Assembly: GCF_033439725.1 (NCBI RefSeq)
Contig: NW_026944383.1
Location: 6,200,001-6,264,000, forward strand
Length of the DNA: 64,000 nt
Reading direction: 5' to 3'
Origin: Neurospora tetraspora
Lineage: Eukaryota; Ascomycota; Sordariomycetes; Sordariales; Sordariaceae
The notes below the pieces were generated by a model. It ran no database searches, was not told where the DNA came from, and worked only from the letters and a program-made list of their open reading frames with translations. The position numbers and the translations under genes are program-made. This document shows, one piece after another, positions 12,498-26,277 of the stretch (position 1 is its first letter; the number at the start of each line of letters is the position of its first letter).

Positions 12498-13649
12498 GCG
12501 ACACTGGCTGGCTTCATTGAGCCGGGAAAAAAACAACAACAAGAAAAGAATGAATGAAAGAGCGTTATGGGCGGATGCGCGAAGGAAAAAAGGCGTTGAG
12601 AAAGGTTCACTCACAGTTGACACATGCTTTTGACTCGGAGGGGGAAAACAACAATCACGGTTCTTTATTTTGCATACACATATACCCCCCTCCGCTCTCA
12701 TACACTGCATGTTTATGGTTCTGCATTCGGCGGTCTTCTGCCCTGTCGTTCCAACGAGTTTGTATATTCACTGGGATCGTTTGATTGGGGGTTTGGGTTT
12801 TACGCATTAAGGATGAATTCGGCGTTTTGCATTCATGATATACCACGAAACTAAATGGATGGTTGGGGGTTGGTTCGGTGGCGGGATGGTAATACGGGGA
12901 AGGCTTATACACAATTATCATTATATACCACTTTCCTATGAGAACATACAAAACGGATGGATGGGAAACTGGGAAGACGGATGAGAGCAAAAAGAAGATA
13001 CCCGAGATGGGATGGGATGGCAGGCAACGCGAAGCAACAAGTCAAGCAATAGCAGCATCCTTTTATGATTTATGCCTTTACGCTGCATAAGTAACAAGAA
13101 TTGAACTTGACGAGACGGAACGGAATGGATTGTTATGATGGGGGCATGGGAATGGCAACGGGGATAGATGGATGGAATAACAAGAGATTTTAAATACCAA
13201 TGCTAGTTTTGTTTAGCGCATGCACACCTCCTACTCGGAGGAAATGTCACTTTAAGGTTGGCACATCTATTGTTGCCGCCTAGTTGACCAATTAATTGCT
13301 TCAAAAGTCCCAAGAAGAACGAAAGATGTGGCGTGTCACCAGGAAGGCATAGCAGTAGACGTAGTAGTAAACCAGGAGTTGCCTCCGCTTTTTCTTTCAA
13401 ATGAACTATCCAGACTTTATCATTACATCGCCCAATAGACATGTACGTTGCAAGATGCTTCTCTCGGATATCATGCCGTTGAGAAGGTGACCAAACTCCA
13501 AAAACAACCCAAGAATTTATTAAGATTCGCCCTTTATAAACGCCCAACTGTGAACCAGATTTTGTGTAACCGCGCTATGTATGTATGCTTGAACCGTAAA
13601 CAAGACTGAGTAAAAGAAGTGAAGAGACGGGTGAAGAAAGAGAAACAAC
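12498..13649. other. convergent 3' intergenic region, no gene seen
   Basis: About 1.15 kb between the convergent ends of the giant gene and DUS2. It holds short frames without codon bias or splice extension, and is probably the two 3' UTRs. Nothing else is recognised. Confidence 0.5.
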
Positions 13650-16216
<2,567 letters not shown>

Positions 16217-16660
16217 ATGCAGTCTCAGAGCCTTATCAGGTTGCGGTTGCTGCCAAAGACGCGGTGCCGGCCATTGCACTTCCCGTCCCAGAGCAACTTA
16301 AGCACCAGACAGCACAGCACGCTTCCGCTCCCGCACCCGCGCCCGGGCCCGTCGTCGCAGCCACACATCTTCCACGGCCACGGCCACCTCCCGTCCATCC
16401 AAAACATGCCGCCACAATTCGGCCGTTCCGGCCAATCGGAGGCCCGCACGCTGGCGTCACTTAGCGGGCCCCAGTCCAATTCCACCCACACCCGGACCCA
16501 GACCCCTCCCCCTCCATCTGGCAATGGATCGGGGGGAGCTGCCCAATCTCCGAATACAAAACCGCTGTCCACCCTGGCGAGACCAAACATCACCACCGCC
16601 ATTTCCTCCGCCAGAACACAACAGATTGCCCGGCATCTCTCGTCGAGCTCAGTCGCAACT
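16217..16660 (+). other. in-frame upstream extension of the pyrophosphatase ORF
   Basis: From ATG 16217 the frame runs 148 codons without a stop straight into the pyrophosphatase start. The start ([19 protein letters not shown]) and the last part ([17 protein letters not shown]) are rich in Arg/Ser and lack acidic residues, as in mitochondrial presequences. The middle is Pro/Ser/Thr low complexity. It could encode a longer mitochondrial isoform or be a C-rich leader that is open by chance. Transcript and translation start data would decide. Confidence 0.35.
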
Positions 16661-17704
16661 ATGGCTTCCCAGTACAGCATCCGCAAGGTCGGCGCTCCCT
16701 ACACCTTGGAGCACCGCGTCTACGTCGAGAAGGATGGCGTCCCCGTCTCGCCCTTCCACGATATCCCGCTCTACGCCAACGCCGAGCAGACCATCCTCAA
16801 CATGGTCGTTGAGATCCCCCGCTGGACCAACGCCAAGCAGGAGGTATGGAGTTGAAGAGGGTATCCCGCGAAGCCACAAACGAGGCTGATGGCGGGGTAT
16901 TTACCTCGCCCCCTTTTCACGCGCACGCAGCCTGCTAATAACTCTCCCATAGATCTCCAAGGAGGAGCTCCTGAACCCCATCAAGCAGGACACCAAGAAG
17001 GGCAAGCTCCGTTTCGTCCGCAACTGCTTCCCCCACAAGGGCTACCTCTGGAACTACGGTGCCTTCCCCCAGACCTGGGAGGACCCCAACTCCATCCACC
17101 CCGAGACCAAGGCCAAGGGTGACAACGACCCGCTCGACGTCTGCGAGATTGGTGAGCTCGTCGGCTACACCGGCCAGGTCAAGCAGGTCAAGGTCCTCGG
17201 TGTCATGGCCCTTCTCGACGAGGAGGAGACCGACTGGAAGGTCATTGTCATCGACGTCAACGACCCTCTTGCCTCCAAGCTCAACGACGTTGAGGATGTT
17301 GAGCGTCACCTCCCCGGTCTTATCCGTGCCACCAACGAGTGGTTCCGCATCTACAAGATCCCTGACGGCAAGCCCGAGAACCAGTTCGCCTTCACTGGCG
17401 AGTGCAAGAACAAGGAGTGAGTTTCACCGCTTTGTCACCACAACTGCACATGCATGAAAGGCTAACAAATAACAACAGCTACGCCATGGACGTCGTCCGT
17501 GAGTGCAACGAAGCCTGGGAGCGTCTCATCACCGGCAAGACTGCCCCCGGCGGTGTCTCTACCACCAACGTCACTGTCCAGCACTCCAACAGCCGTGTTG
17601 CCCCTGAGCAGCTTCCTCCTCTCCCCGCCAACGAGGAGCTCCCCCCTGCTCCCATCGATAGCTCCATCGACAAGTGGTTCTTCATCAGCGGTGCTTCCGC
17701 TTAG
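16661..17704 (+). CDS. ipp1: inorganic pyrophosphatase (family I, eukaryotic)
   Basis: The enzyme hydrolyses pyrophosphate to two phosphates and so drives biosynthetic reactions forward. Exons are 16661-16843, 16953-17416 and 17479-17704. Introns are 109 and 62 nt (donors GTATGG and GTGAGT, branches CTAAT and CTAAC), giving 290 aa, the usual fungal length. The signature DNDPLDV (about residues 118-124) supplies the metal-binding aspartates, preceded by [18 protein letters not shown]. The C-terminus DKWFFISG is typical of the family. I chose ATG 16661 ([11 protein letters not shown]) because it matches cytosolic family starts. The frame, however, stays open upstream to an ATG at 16217 (see separate entry). 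Confidence 0.96.
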
Positions 17705-18584
17705 AGAGCTCATTTGTTGAGATAGAATAAAGACATCTTTTTTTGGCGCCTCGTTGTCTTGATTAATTCGTGAACCGCCCTCCATGGGTTAACTGTTATC
17801 CTCATATCTTTGTTTTGCGTAGAGTTGGACCCTGTTTCGATAACATGTGTCTGGAATTTGGTGGTTGTAGGGTTCGTACTGTCAGAAATGGGTCTTCTCT
17901 GAGGCTGTAGTCCGGGCCATAGGATAGGAACTTGTGGAGGAGATGTTGACATTCTCGCTCCATGAGTTTTGCAGATTCTATGTAAAAGGGCGGTGGGTGA
18001 ATAGACCATCGAAGAGCAAAACACGATCCGCAATAAGAGGCAGCCTTTTACCGTCACCATGTCAACACCGGTATACCGAGATGTATGTGAATAAATCCAT
18101 GGCAGAGGTGCTATCTACGCATGTCTATAACAACAGGTAACCAAACTGCCTTGCCGACTGAATATCGCCGGCCCCGTAACGCCTCCCAATGCTTTTTGTG
18201 TACACTTGTAGCCTCTTCCCCAGTACAAATACAGCTTTATATCTTTTTGTTGTTTTGGCTGGTAAGGTGATCTTACAGATCTCTCGGAGAGGCCGTCAGG
18301 TATCCGGCCCGAGGCTCACTGGTCGTTCCCCAGGTACTTGAAGCGCTTCCAGGTATCCAGCACTTCCGTTTCTCCCCCCTGCAATAGTCGTCTGGGTACC
18401 ACAGGACCAAAGCCAAACACTCTGGGTATCAAGACAAGAGGAACCCTCCTCACTCTCCCTGTCGCTTTTCCCCTTTTCCGAGACAAGTCTCCTTCGTTTC
18501 TTCCCGCAAAGTTCGATTGGCGGCTCAACCCGACAAGCCGTTCTCGAAATCGTTGGGTTTCGAAGAGAACTAGATGAAAGTCGT
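17705..18584. other. convergent intergenic region, no gene seen
   Basis: About 880 bp between the ends of the pyrophosphatase and MRPL44 genes. Only short frames without features are present; 3' UTRs are expected here. Confidence 0.5.
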
Positions 18585-19052
18585 TTAACCGTCGTTCAAA
18601 TCGGCCTGCTTCTGGAGAATACGAGAGTGGCGATCGACCTCCTCGACAATGCTCTTGATGCCCAGGTTCTCAACGTCGAGGTTCATTTCCTTGCCGTCCT
18701 CTGTTTAAAATACGTTGTTAGACTACGGCTTTATTTATTAGAGGTAACAACCTAAATGCCTTCCAGTCGCGGAATGATGAAGATTGCGAGACCACTGCAA
18801 CGGCGGTCCAATGGGTGGGTGGGTGTATGTGACAGAGAAACAAGAGACAAGAAGAGACATGGAAAACGTACTGAACTTGACATAGAGCAGAGGAGTCTCG
18901 GTGGAATTCCGCGGCAGAAGCTGGGTGGTGATGTTCATGCCATTGGAGCGGGCGTTGGGAGGGAGGAAGGAGAGGAAGAGCCGAGCGGCCTTGGCCTTGG
19001 CCGAGAAAGGGTTGAAGCGCGTTGATACGTCGGTGATGAAGCGGGTGAGCAT
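18585..19052 (-). CDS. mrpl44: mitochondrial large-subunit ribosomal protein mL53 (MRPL44)
   Basis: A structural protein of the mitochondrial 54S subunit. Exons are 19052-18872 and 18700-18585. The 171-nt intron (donor GTACGT, branch CTAAC, acceptor CAG) gives 98 aa, close to yeast Mrpl44. The start MLTRFITDVSTRFNPFSAKA followed by ARLFLSFLP is characteristic of the mL53 family, and exon 2 contributes KDGKEMNLDVENLGIKSIVEEVDRHS. The basic N-terminus suits mitochondrial import. Each exon alone is too short to be noticed as a gene. It is divergent from SEC20 across about 770 bp. Confidence 0.9.
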
Positions 19053-19822
19053 GTTGGGCGAGTCGCTGTCGGTGGTGGTGAGGTGGTGTTGGGCTTGGGT
19101 TCGGAAAGGGTAGGAAGAAGCACGAGGCCCTGACTGCGACTTTGCGACGGACTTGCACCGGACGGGGACGGAGACGCGGGAGACGGGAGACGGAACGGGG
19201 TCTGTGGAGGATCGGACGGGGGAGCTTGTGTCGCGATTTGGACTTCGGTTCGGTCTTCGTGCCTGGCGCCGGCCGGCAGTGTGGGGGATGCGATCAAAAA
19301 TTACTGGAGGTACGTACCAATTGCGCCGGGGGCCGGGAGGGGTGTTCTGGAAAACGGAAAAGGCGGGACGGTGCGCGCAACGTGTGAGCGACAGGCTGTG
19401 ATTGGTTGATAGTTGGGATTAAACGGCGGCGTGAAGCTTTATTTCATCTTCACATCCAGTTTACCTATGGATACTATACATATTAGAATCAGAATTAAAG
19501 AAAAACAAATTTCCATCTTCTTGTATCGTGTGTATATATCACTCGTGTATGAGTCTTTTTTATTCTTTCCTTGAGCGCAACAGCAGTGTACTTCAACCCC
19601 AAAGTCCCCGTTTAGATCAGCTAATTCTCCGTTTCCGCATTCCGCATGTGATCCGTTTCAAAGAACTTCCGAATGACGTTGCAACAGCCCCCGAGAGCTC
19701 CAATTGAACAATCGCTACAGTGCTCTCCTTTCAGGCCAAGTTTCCACTTACATCCACCATTTTCAACGCCTACCTAGTCAACACCCTACAGATACAACAC
19801 CGACGCAATACGATAATCACTA
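19053..19822. promoter_or_regulatory. shared divergent promoter region, mrpl44/sec20
   Basis: This 770-bp interval separates two start codons on opposite strands, so it must contain both promoters. The first 330 bp are GC-rich and purine-biased; the rest is pyrimidine-rich and leads to the SEC20 start. No defined factor site can be named with confidence. Confidence 0.5.
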
Positions 19823-21444
19823 ATGTCATCATTCGAAACGCTCCAAGAGCGGCTCACGGCCCTCCAGGAGACGACCGGCCAGCTAAAGGAGCTCATCGAG
19901 CGTCTCGCCACACTCAAATTCGAGCCCGGTTCCGTTCCTCTCAGCAACAGCATCAGCAGTCTCGCCAACACTGGCGCCGATGGAAACACCAACAATGAGG
20001 CCGCCGATTTGAGTGCCGAAATCAGCCAGGTCTTGCGCGAGGAGGAGGAGGATCTGGAGTTGCTGCAGGAGGAGATCATCGACTTGCGCTCCGGCCGCCC
20101 AGGGAGTGAGGCAGAACACAAGAAGACGAGGTTAAAGGAGGGCGCGCAGCGCTTGGCTGTTGAGCTGAAGAGGTAAGTTTTCTCTTTTTCCAAGATACCA
20201 ACCTCGCTCTCTTTTTCGAAGAGATGAACGAAAGACCACTAACATAAATACCCCCTCTCAAAAGCTGCCGAACCTCGTTCCGCAAAGCCCAACTCGCCGC
20301 GCGCCGCAACCTCGAAACCGCCCAGCGCCTCGAGCGCCAACTCCTCCTAGCCTCCTACGTCGCCGTCGCCGCCAACCTCGCCGCCGCATCATCATACCGC
20401 GGCGAATCCGGCACCTCAACACCCGTGTCGTCCGCTGCCGCCGCCGGCGGTGCTCCTCAACCAACCTCAACCACCCCACCCCCTCTTCCAACCTCTTCCG
20501 CCGCCGCCGCTTCTTCCGATCCATCCCAACCTCCTCTCGACCCCCGCCAAGCCCTCTTCGGCAACCGCCGCCGCAAGCAGCACCAAACCACTTTACCCCC
20601 TTCCCACGACTCCGAAGTCGTCTCCGCCTCCTCCACCGTCACCGACGCCCTGCGGCGCACGCACGCCCTGATCGCCTCGGAAGTAGCCAAGTCGGCCTTC
20701 GCATCCCAAACCCTCGCGGAAAGCACCGCTGCTTTAAAGGAACTGCAGCGCAGCTACGAGGGGATCGATTCCCTCTTGTCACGCTCGCGGGACTTGGTGA
20801 GCACGCTGCTGCAGAGCCAGAAGAGCGATACGTGGTATTTGCGGACGAGCCTGTACATGCTGCTGTGCACGCTGGGGTGGTTGGTGTTTAGACGGTGGTT
20901 GTATGGACCGCTTTGGTGGGTTTTGTGGTTGCCGTTGAAAATGGTTTGGAAGGGCGGGAGGGTTGCTTATGATGTTTCGACGACGCACCATGGTCATGGT
21001 GGGGTGGAGACTGGAGCAGGAGGGGGGGCGAGGATGGAGGTTTTGGTTGGGGATGAGAATGGGAAGGGAGGAAGGAGTGTGGTGGGGATGGCGGAGGAGG
21101 GGGCTGTTCCTACGGTTCAGGTTGAAGTTGGCGGCGGTGGTGGCGGTGGGAAAGCGAAGAAGAGGGATAATGATAATGATGTGGACCCGGAATCGATGGT
21201 GGAAAAGGTTGGGAGGATCATTGAGGAGAACTTGCCGCCTTTGGAGGATGAGAAGGATGATGCCCAGAAGGTCGTGGTCGAAGATCCAGAGCTGGAGCAA
21301 GGCTGGATTGGTCAGGAGAGAATCTTTACTGGGGAGCAGGGAGAGAAGGGAGAAGAGGAGGAGGAGGAAGTGGTACAAAGGAATCCCAAGAAGCGGATGT
21401 GGGAAGAACCCGTGGTGAACAACCCGATTAGGGATGAGCTTTGA
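19823..21444 (+). CDS. sec20: Sec20-family ER SNARE-like protein with C-terminal RDEL
   Basis: Sec20 is part of the ER Ufe1-Sec20-Use1 SNARE complex that receives Golgi-to-ER COPI vesicles. Exons are 19823-20172 and 20265-21444. The 92-nt intron (donor GTAAGT, branch CTAAC, acceptor AAG) gives 509 aa. The N-terminal 120 residues are helical and coiled-coil-like, followed by an Ala/Pro/Ser linker. The conserved Sec20 domain then begins at TDALRRTHALIASEV (about residue 243) and includes a C-terminal anchor (LYMLLCTLGWLVF, about 313-340). After the anchor come about 165 mostly acidic residues that should lie in the ER lumen, ending RDEL. That is a KDEL/HDEL-type retrieval signal, as yeast Sec20 ends HDEL. 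The topology and the signal together make the call firm. Confidence 0.92.
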
Positions 21445-21733
21445 GGCTTGATAGTTTGCAGGAGTTTAGCAGATGAAGTCTCGGTCAGAAGCCGCTTATC
21501 ACTTAAAGAGCTTGAAGCTGAAGATGATGCCCATTTGCTTTCATTAGTGTATGTTTGGGATTGGTACATGACTAAACGTCGGGCAAGTCGACATTGTGAA
21601 TCCACCAACACGATCTATATACCCTCTGTGCCTCTTAAATCGTCTAGTGTCATCGTGATTCGATGCGTGATGATTAACACCTAGCCAGGTGGATTAAACA
21701 CCATTTCCCGTTCCGTAACCGTTAGAGGCTTAA

Positions 21734-23250
21734 TTACACTCTCTTCCCCTGAGCTAACAAATCCGATACCTTGGCTGGGAGTACCAGTTGACTCCTATCA
21801 TTGCGCCGATGAAAGTCCACAAGTGCAATCGCCGTCTTTTCCGGCAGGTCCTCGTGAATGAAGTGTCCTGCTTCGGGAAATACTTGCAAAGCGTATTTAC
21901 CTGAACACAAAATTCCGAGTTAGTCAGTCATAACGAACTCAAAGAAAGCAGCCCCGTGTTGAATACTCCCAGAAACAGACAGAACAGAACATACCTTGCA
22001 TCTGCCCAATAGTCAACTCAGTATCCAACCGATCCGTTCCCGCAAGCAACAACATCTTGCCCCCCCTCGCCTCCAAAAACTTCTTGCTCAGCCCCACAAA
22101 CCAATCCTCCCAGAACGGCTGCGTAGCCGCCAAGTCCGTCTTCCACCGCCACGGCTTCGCCGTCCCCTCCGTCCCCGCCACGCCCCTCGGCTGATGCAAT
22201 TGCTGCCTTTGCAGCTCCTCCACGGGCGCCAACAAGCCCGGTACGCTCGTCCTGGCTGACGTTGAATTCCGGATTGTTCGCGATCGCACGTGCCACTCGA
22301 TGCCGTCCTTCAAAGTGGCGAACCCTTGGGGACGCGTGGAGAGGTAGGTTTGCATACTTTGTAAAGCGTCCATGGCGGAGCCTTCGACTACGTCTAGCAC
22401 GGCGTAGCCGAGAAGGGAGGGGCCGAGACGGTAGGATTTGGCGAGCTCGGTGACGACGGCGCCGCCGAGAGAGTGGCCTACGAGAATGATGGGTGGCAGG
22501 TCGGGCCAGTGCATGGCGGCGCGGGTGAGTTGGATGACAGTGAAGAGGTCGGTGGCGAGGGTGGAGAGGCTCAGGTCTAGTGGTGGTGGTGCTTGTTCTG
22601 TGGTTTCTCCTCCTTCTCCTGGAGCTGAGGAAGGGGTGGTGATGGTTGTTGAGCCATGGCCGCGCGCGTCGAGGGAGAGGATGCCGGCGTTGGGTAGACG
22701 TTTGCGGATCTCGGAGCTGAGGACGGCGAAGGAGAGGCCGGAGGAACCGGCACCGTGGTGGGTGACGAAGAGGGGACCTTTGCCGACTGGGGAGGTGAGG
22801 TAGGCGTGGTGGGTTATTATTACTGGCTTGTTGCTGCTGTTGCTGCTGCCACTGCCACCGTCGGATCCAGCTTCCTCCTTGAGGAAGAGTTCTCGTTCAA
22901 AGTAAGTTGTCCAGGGGATAGGGTCCATGGACCGACTGGCGAATCTGATAGTGATGTTAGCGTTAGATACCTATTGATTGATGAATATGAGACCCGATTT
23001 ACCCCTGTGGTCGCGCAAATAGAGCCCTCCCCGGAGAAGGGATCACAGTTCCTGTCGATGAAACAGAGGACGCTGATGAGGAGTCGTCGTCGAAGGGAAA
23101 TCCGCCTGGACTGGGCCCCGCCATTTCTTTGTCTTCGTCCGCCTCGTTGAACTCCGGCATCGTCGTTGCGGTCGGTATCTCTGCTGGTGGCTGCCCCAAC
23201 GCCTGACTGCCGAGCCTCGCTTTTGCCCACTTCTTTTGAAGCTCACTCAT
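21734..23250 (-). CDS. ppe1: protein phosphatase methylesterase 1 (PPE1/PME-1)
   Basis: An alpha/beta hydrolase that removes the methyl ester from the C-terminal leucine of the PP2A catalytic subunit. Exons are 23250-23003, 22944-21995 and 21900-21734 (introns of 58 and 94 nt, branches CTAAC), giving 454 aa. The catalytic serine sits in LVGHSLGGA (about Ser241), the charge-relay histidine in FPEAGHFIHED (about His412), and GILSLDARGHG and THHGAGSSG are family motifs. The start MSELQKKWAKARLG matches known fungal PPE1 starts. An upstream in-frame ATG at 23307 would add 19 residues and is less likely. A Ser/Gly and Thr/Pro insert interrupts the hydrolase core. The gene is convergent with SEC20. 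Confidence 0.94.
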
Positions 23251-24258
23251 GGCGTGAGCTGTAGAGGCTTCCGTCATAGGATGTTTGGATAGATTGCCTT
23301 CATCCACACCCTGCTTTGCCTTTTGAAGATACGGTAGTGTGCTGCTGATGACTTCGAAGCCAAATGTCTGTGCTTGATCTGTCGTCTCCTCTGTTAGGTT
23401 GCTGAGGAGTGTCGTTCAAATTGTCGACAGTCGATATCGAAAGTCGTAAGCAACCAGGATGATTTGTCGTCGAATGTTCGCCGTAAAGATTCCTTAAATG
23501 GGAAAGTCACCTGTTGATGAGTGTAAAAGACAAGATGTGCCTAACACTCGCGCAAGGAGAAAAACAATGTGTATCTTGACGAATTATGATTTGACCACAA
23601 GTTGAAGGTGGCCTTTTTGATGTTGGGGGTTTGGGCCCGGTGATGTTGCTGGAGCGTGGAGCCCAGATGGAGGGTGAGGTCATTAGCGGTTGTTGAGATA
23701 ATGTTTGCACTGTCTTGTACTTGTGGGACATGGCGATGGGGCTTGAAGTTTCACCGCTCGAATGGTAAGTGCAGGTACACAGTGTGTCGTAGACCGTGCA
23801 CACTGCTCGCAACACCCCTGATTGCACCTGACCCATCACTACTACACTTGAACACTGAGATGGATGGCCACTATATTCATATTTATCAAGACACATGTAT
23901 AGAATAGGCGCATGGGTGAAATAAGTTTACAACACGTTATCATGCGGCATCGAAAGTTGTTACAAATCAAAGGGTTGCACGCTGTCTTCACGGTTAGTAA
24001 GCGCCCGCTATAAGAGCCACAACGGTTGGTCTCTTAGTTTACACCAACATCGGTTACTTTGTCCATTTCACCCCTTTTTACACCTTGTTGGCAAGAGCTT
24101 TGAGTTAGCTGCCGCCCTTGAAAAAGTGACGTGCGTGAATGATATGTTTTTTGCACGGTCTGCCTCTGCTCCTTTGTTGCTAAACTGTGCCGTGCCTTTT
24201 GGTCCTTCCCTATGCCCAACCCGTTCGCACGTCCCTGTCCGATGCTTCCTTCACCCAT
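23251..24258. other. intergenic region between ppe1 and the monooxygenase, no gene seen
   Basis: About 1 kb between two genes on the minus strand. It serves as promoter of ppe1 and 3' region of the monooxygenase. Frames are short and show no domain or intron structure. Confidence 0.5.
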
Positions 24259-26277
24259 TTACAACTTTGAGTCCGGATTGTCAAGATACCACGTCGTATC
24301 TCCCTTCTCCTTTGTTGAGAACCCATTCCCAAGGTAGTAGAACCGGTTTCTCTTCGGCCCGTCGTAGACATAATCCCAGTCCTCGCCCCGGAAGTTCTCC
24401 AGCATGTGGAAGAAGTGGATGCGGCTTCCCGGATGCAGCGCCGTGACCGGTCCGCTCTCCTGCCCATTTTTGAACCATGACCGGCCCTCTGCGCCCCACG
24501 TTGTACGAGGCATGAAAGCCGCGATATGCTCGAAGTAGTCGTCGATCGCATCCTGGGAAGGACAGATGGCCTTGATGCACTCCGTCTGGCATTTCTTGAT
24601 GATTCGGGTGATGTACTTTGCGATGTGCTCGGTTAGGGTGAAGACACTGCCGTGGCCGATGGGGGCGTTAGGTCCTAGGAAGACTGGCACATTACAAGTC
24701 AGCATAATCTGTTTGATGCTAAAGAGGTGGACGAGCCTGGCTTACCAAAGTAGTTGGGCATGTCAGCAATGGCGCAAGACATATAAGACTTGGGAACCTC
24801 GTCTCTGAACTTCTTCTGCAGGTTTCCGTTGCGTCCGACGATGGGAAACCGCGGGCAGAAAGATGTGTTGAAGCCGGTGGCGCAAATGATTGCGTCGACC
24901 TTGATCACTTCGCCAGATTCCAGTTGAATACCCTCGGGAACAAAGCGTCTGATCCCGCCTCTTCGAACCTCGACATTCTCCTTGGTGAGTGCCTTCAGGT
25001 AGTCTTGACCAGGGGTTAATCGCCTCGTCCCTAGTGGAAAGTCGGGAATCATTGCTTCGCAAAGCTCCTTGTTCCCTCCAAGCATCATGGTCATGTATTG
25101 CTTTGTCATTTGCTGAGCAATGGCTTGTACCGGGCTTCCTGTCACAACCTAACGGTAATTGTTTTAGCAACAGCCCCACGGTTACTGAAAAGCCGGGAGT
25201 GTCTTACCATTGGGAAAGCGTTGTTGACTTCCTTCTCAACAGCCTTTACAAAACGGCGATAGAACTCGGGGTCGGACTTGAACCTCTCTATCGTCTCCTG
25301 GGAGAAGTTCTCTTGGTCATCGATCCCGATCTCGCCGAGTATCTGCAAGAGTTCCTTGGACTGGCCTATCATCTTCCAAGCCATTATCCGTGGCGGAGTG
25401 ACCCAAGTGGGCGTTCTGAAGAGATGGTACAACTTCTCTGCCTCTGATAAAACGTTAGCCTAGCTTGTTCGGCAAAGTAACAGAGGAAATGCTTACTCTT
25501 CTGCAGTTCCGGCACAACCTGGATTCCCGTCGAACCATTGCCGATGACAGCCACTACTTTCCCTGCAGCGTCAAAGTCCTCTGGCCAGTTGGCGGTATGT
25601 ACTAGGTCTCCATCGAAAGCCATAAGGTCCTCAACATCGGGCCATTTCCAGTTGCTGTAGAGCAGAACCGTCAGCTATTTGACACCGTAATACATGTCAT
25701 GGGTATTTGGGAGTGTCACTCACTTCAAGATACCTGTTCCATCCAACAGAAAGTCGGCATAGTCATTGATCGACTCGCCTGTCGTCAAATCCTGTACCAT
25801 CAGGTCCCAGCGTGCTTTCTCTTCGTCCCATTGCGCAAATTCCACACGGTGCGAGGTCTTGATCGAGTCCCGCATATGCTCCTCGTCGCATACTTGGCGA
25901 AGATAACCACCAATCTCGTCAGCTGAGGCATGGAAGTTGGTCCAGTCATGCTTTGGCTTCCACGAGAACTGGTAGTTGTGACTTGGGATATCACATCGGC
26001 AGCCAGGATATCGGTTCTCGAACCAGGTCCCGCCCACATCTTGGTTCTTTTCGTAGATGACGAAGTCGTAGTCCGTAAGATTTAAGCGGAGGGTACGGAT
26101 CATGTTCAGCCCGCTTGCACCGGCACCGATGCCGACGATCCGGAGATGCTTGATCGTGCCAAGAGGCTCTTCTCGAACCGTATAACTCTCTTCGAGGGAG
26201 CCATTCTGCGAAAGGGCTGGGGTTGGCAGATCGTGGGTGCGGATGGGCAATTCAGGCCCAGATGTGTTGATGACCAT
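24259..26277 (-). CDS. Baeyer-Villiger-type FAD monooxygenase (class B flavoprotein)
   Basis: This enzyme type uses NADPH and oxygen to insert an oxygen into ketones or aldehydes; the substrate is unknown. Five exons, 26277-25724, 25654-25497, 25443-25208, 25148-24746 and 24683-24259, are separated by four short introns that keep frame, giving 591 aa. GIGAGASG (about 49-56) is the FAD dinucleotide fold. FDGDLVHTANWP (198-209) fits the Baeyer-Villiger fingerprint FxGxxxHxxxW exactly. VIGNGSTG (about 221-228) is the NADPH fold, and ATGFN is the conserved late motif. DVGGTWFENRYPGCRCD is also typical. No signal peptide is seen. No other pathway enzyme lies beside it, so it is either a lone detoxification/catabolic enzyme or an orphan of a secondary-metabolite pathway. 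Confidence 0.93.

Noticed and set aside
20779-21378. Pro/His/Leu-rich antisense frame over SEC20
   Set aside because: Shadow of the acidic SEC20 tail, without any domain.
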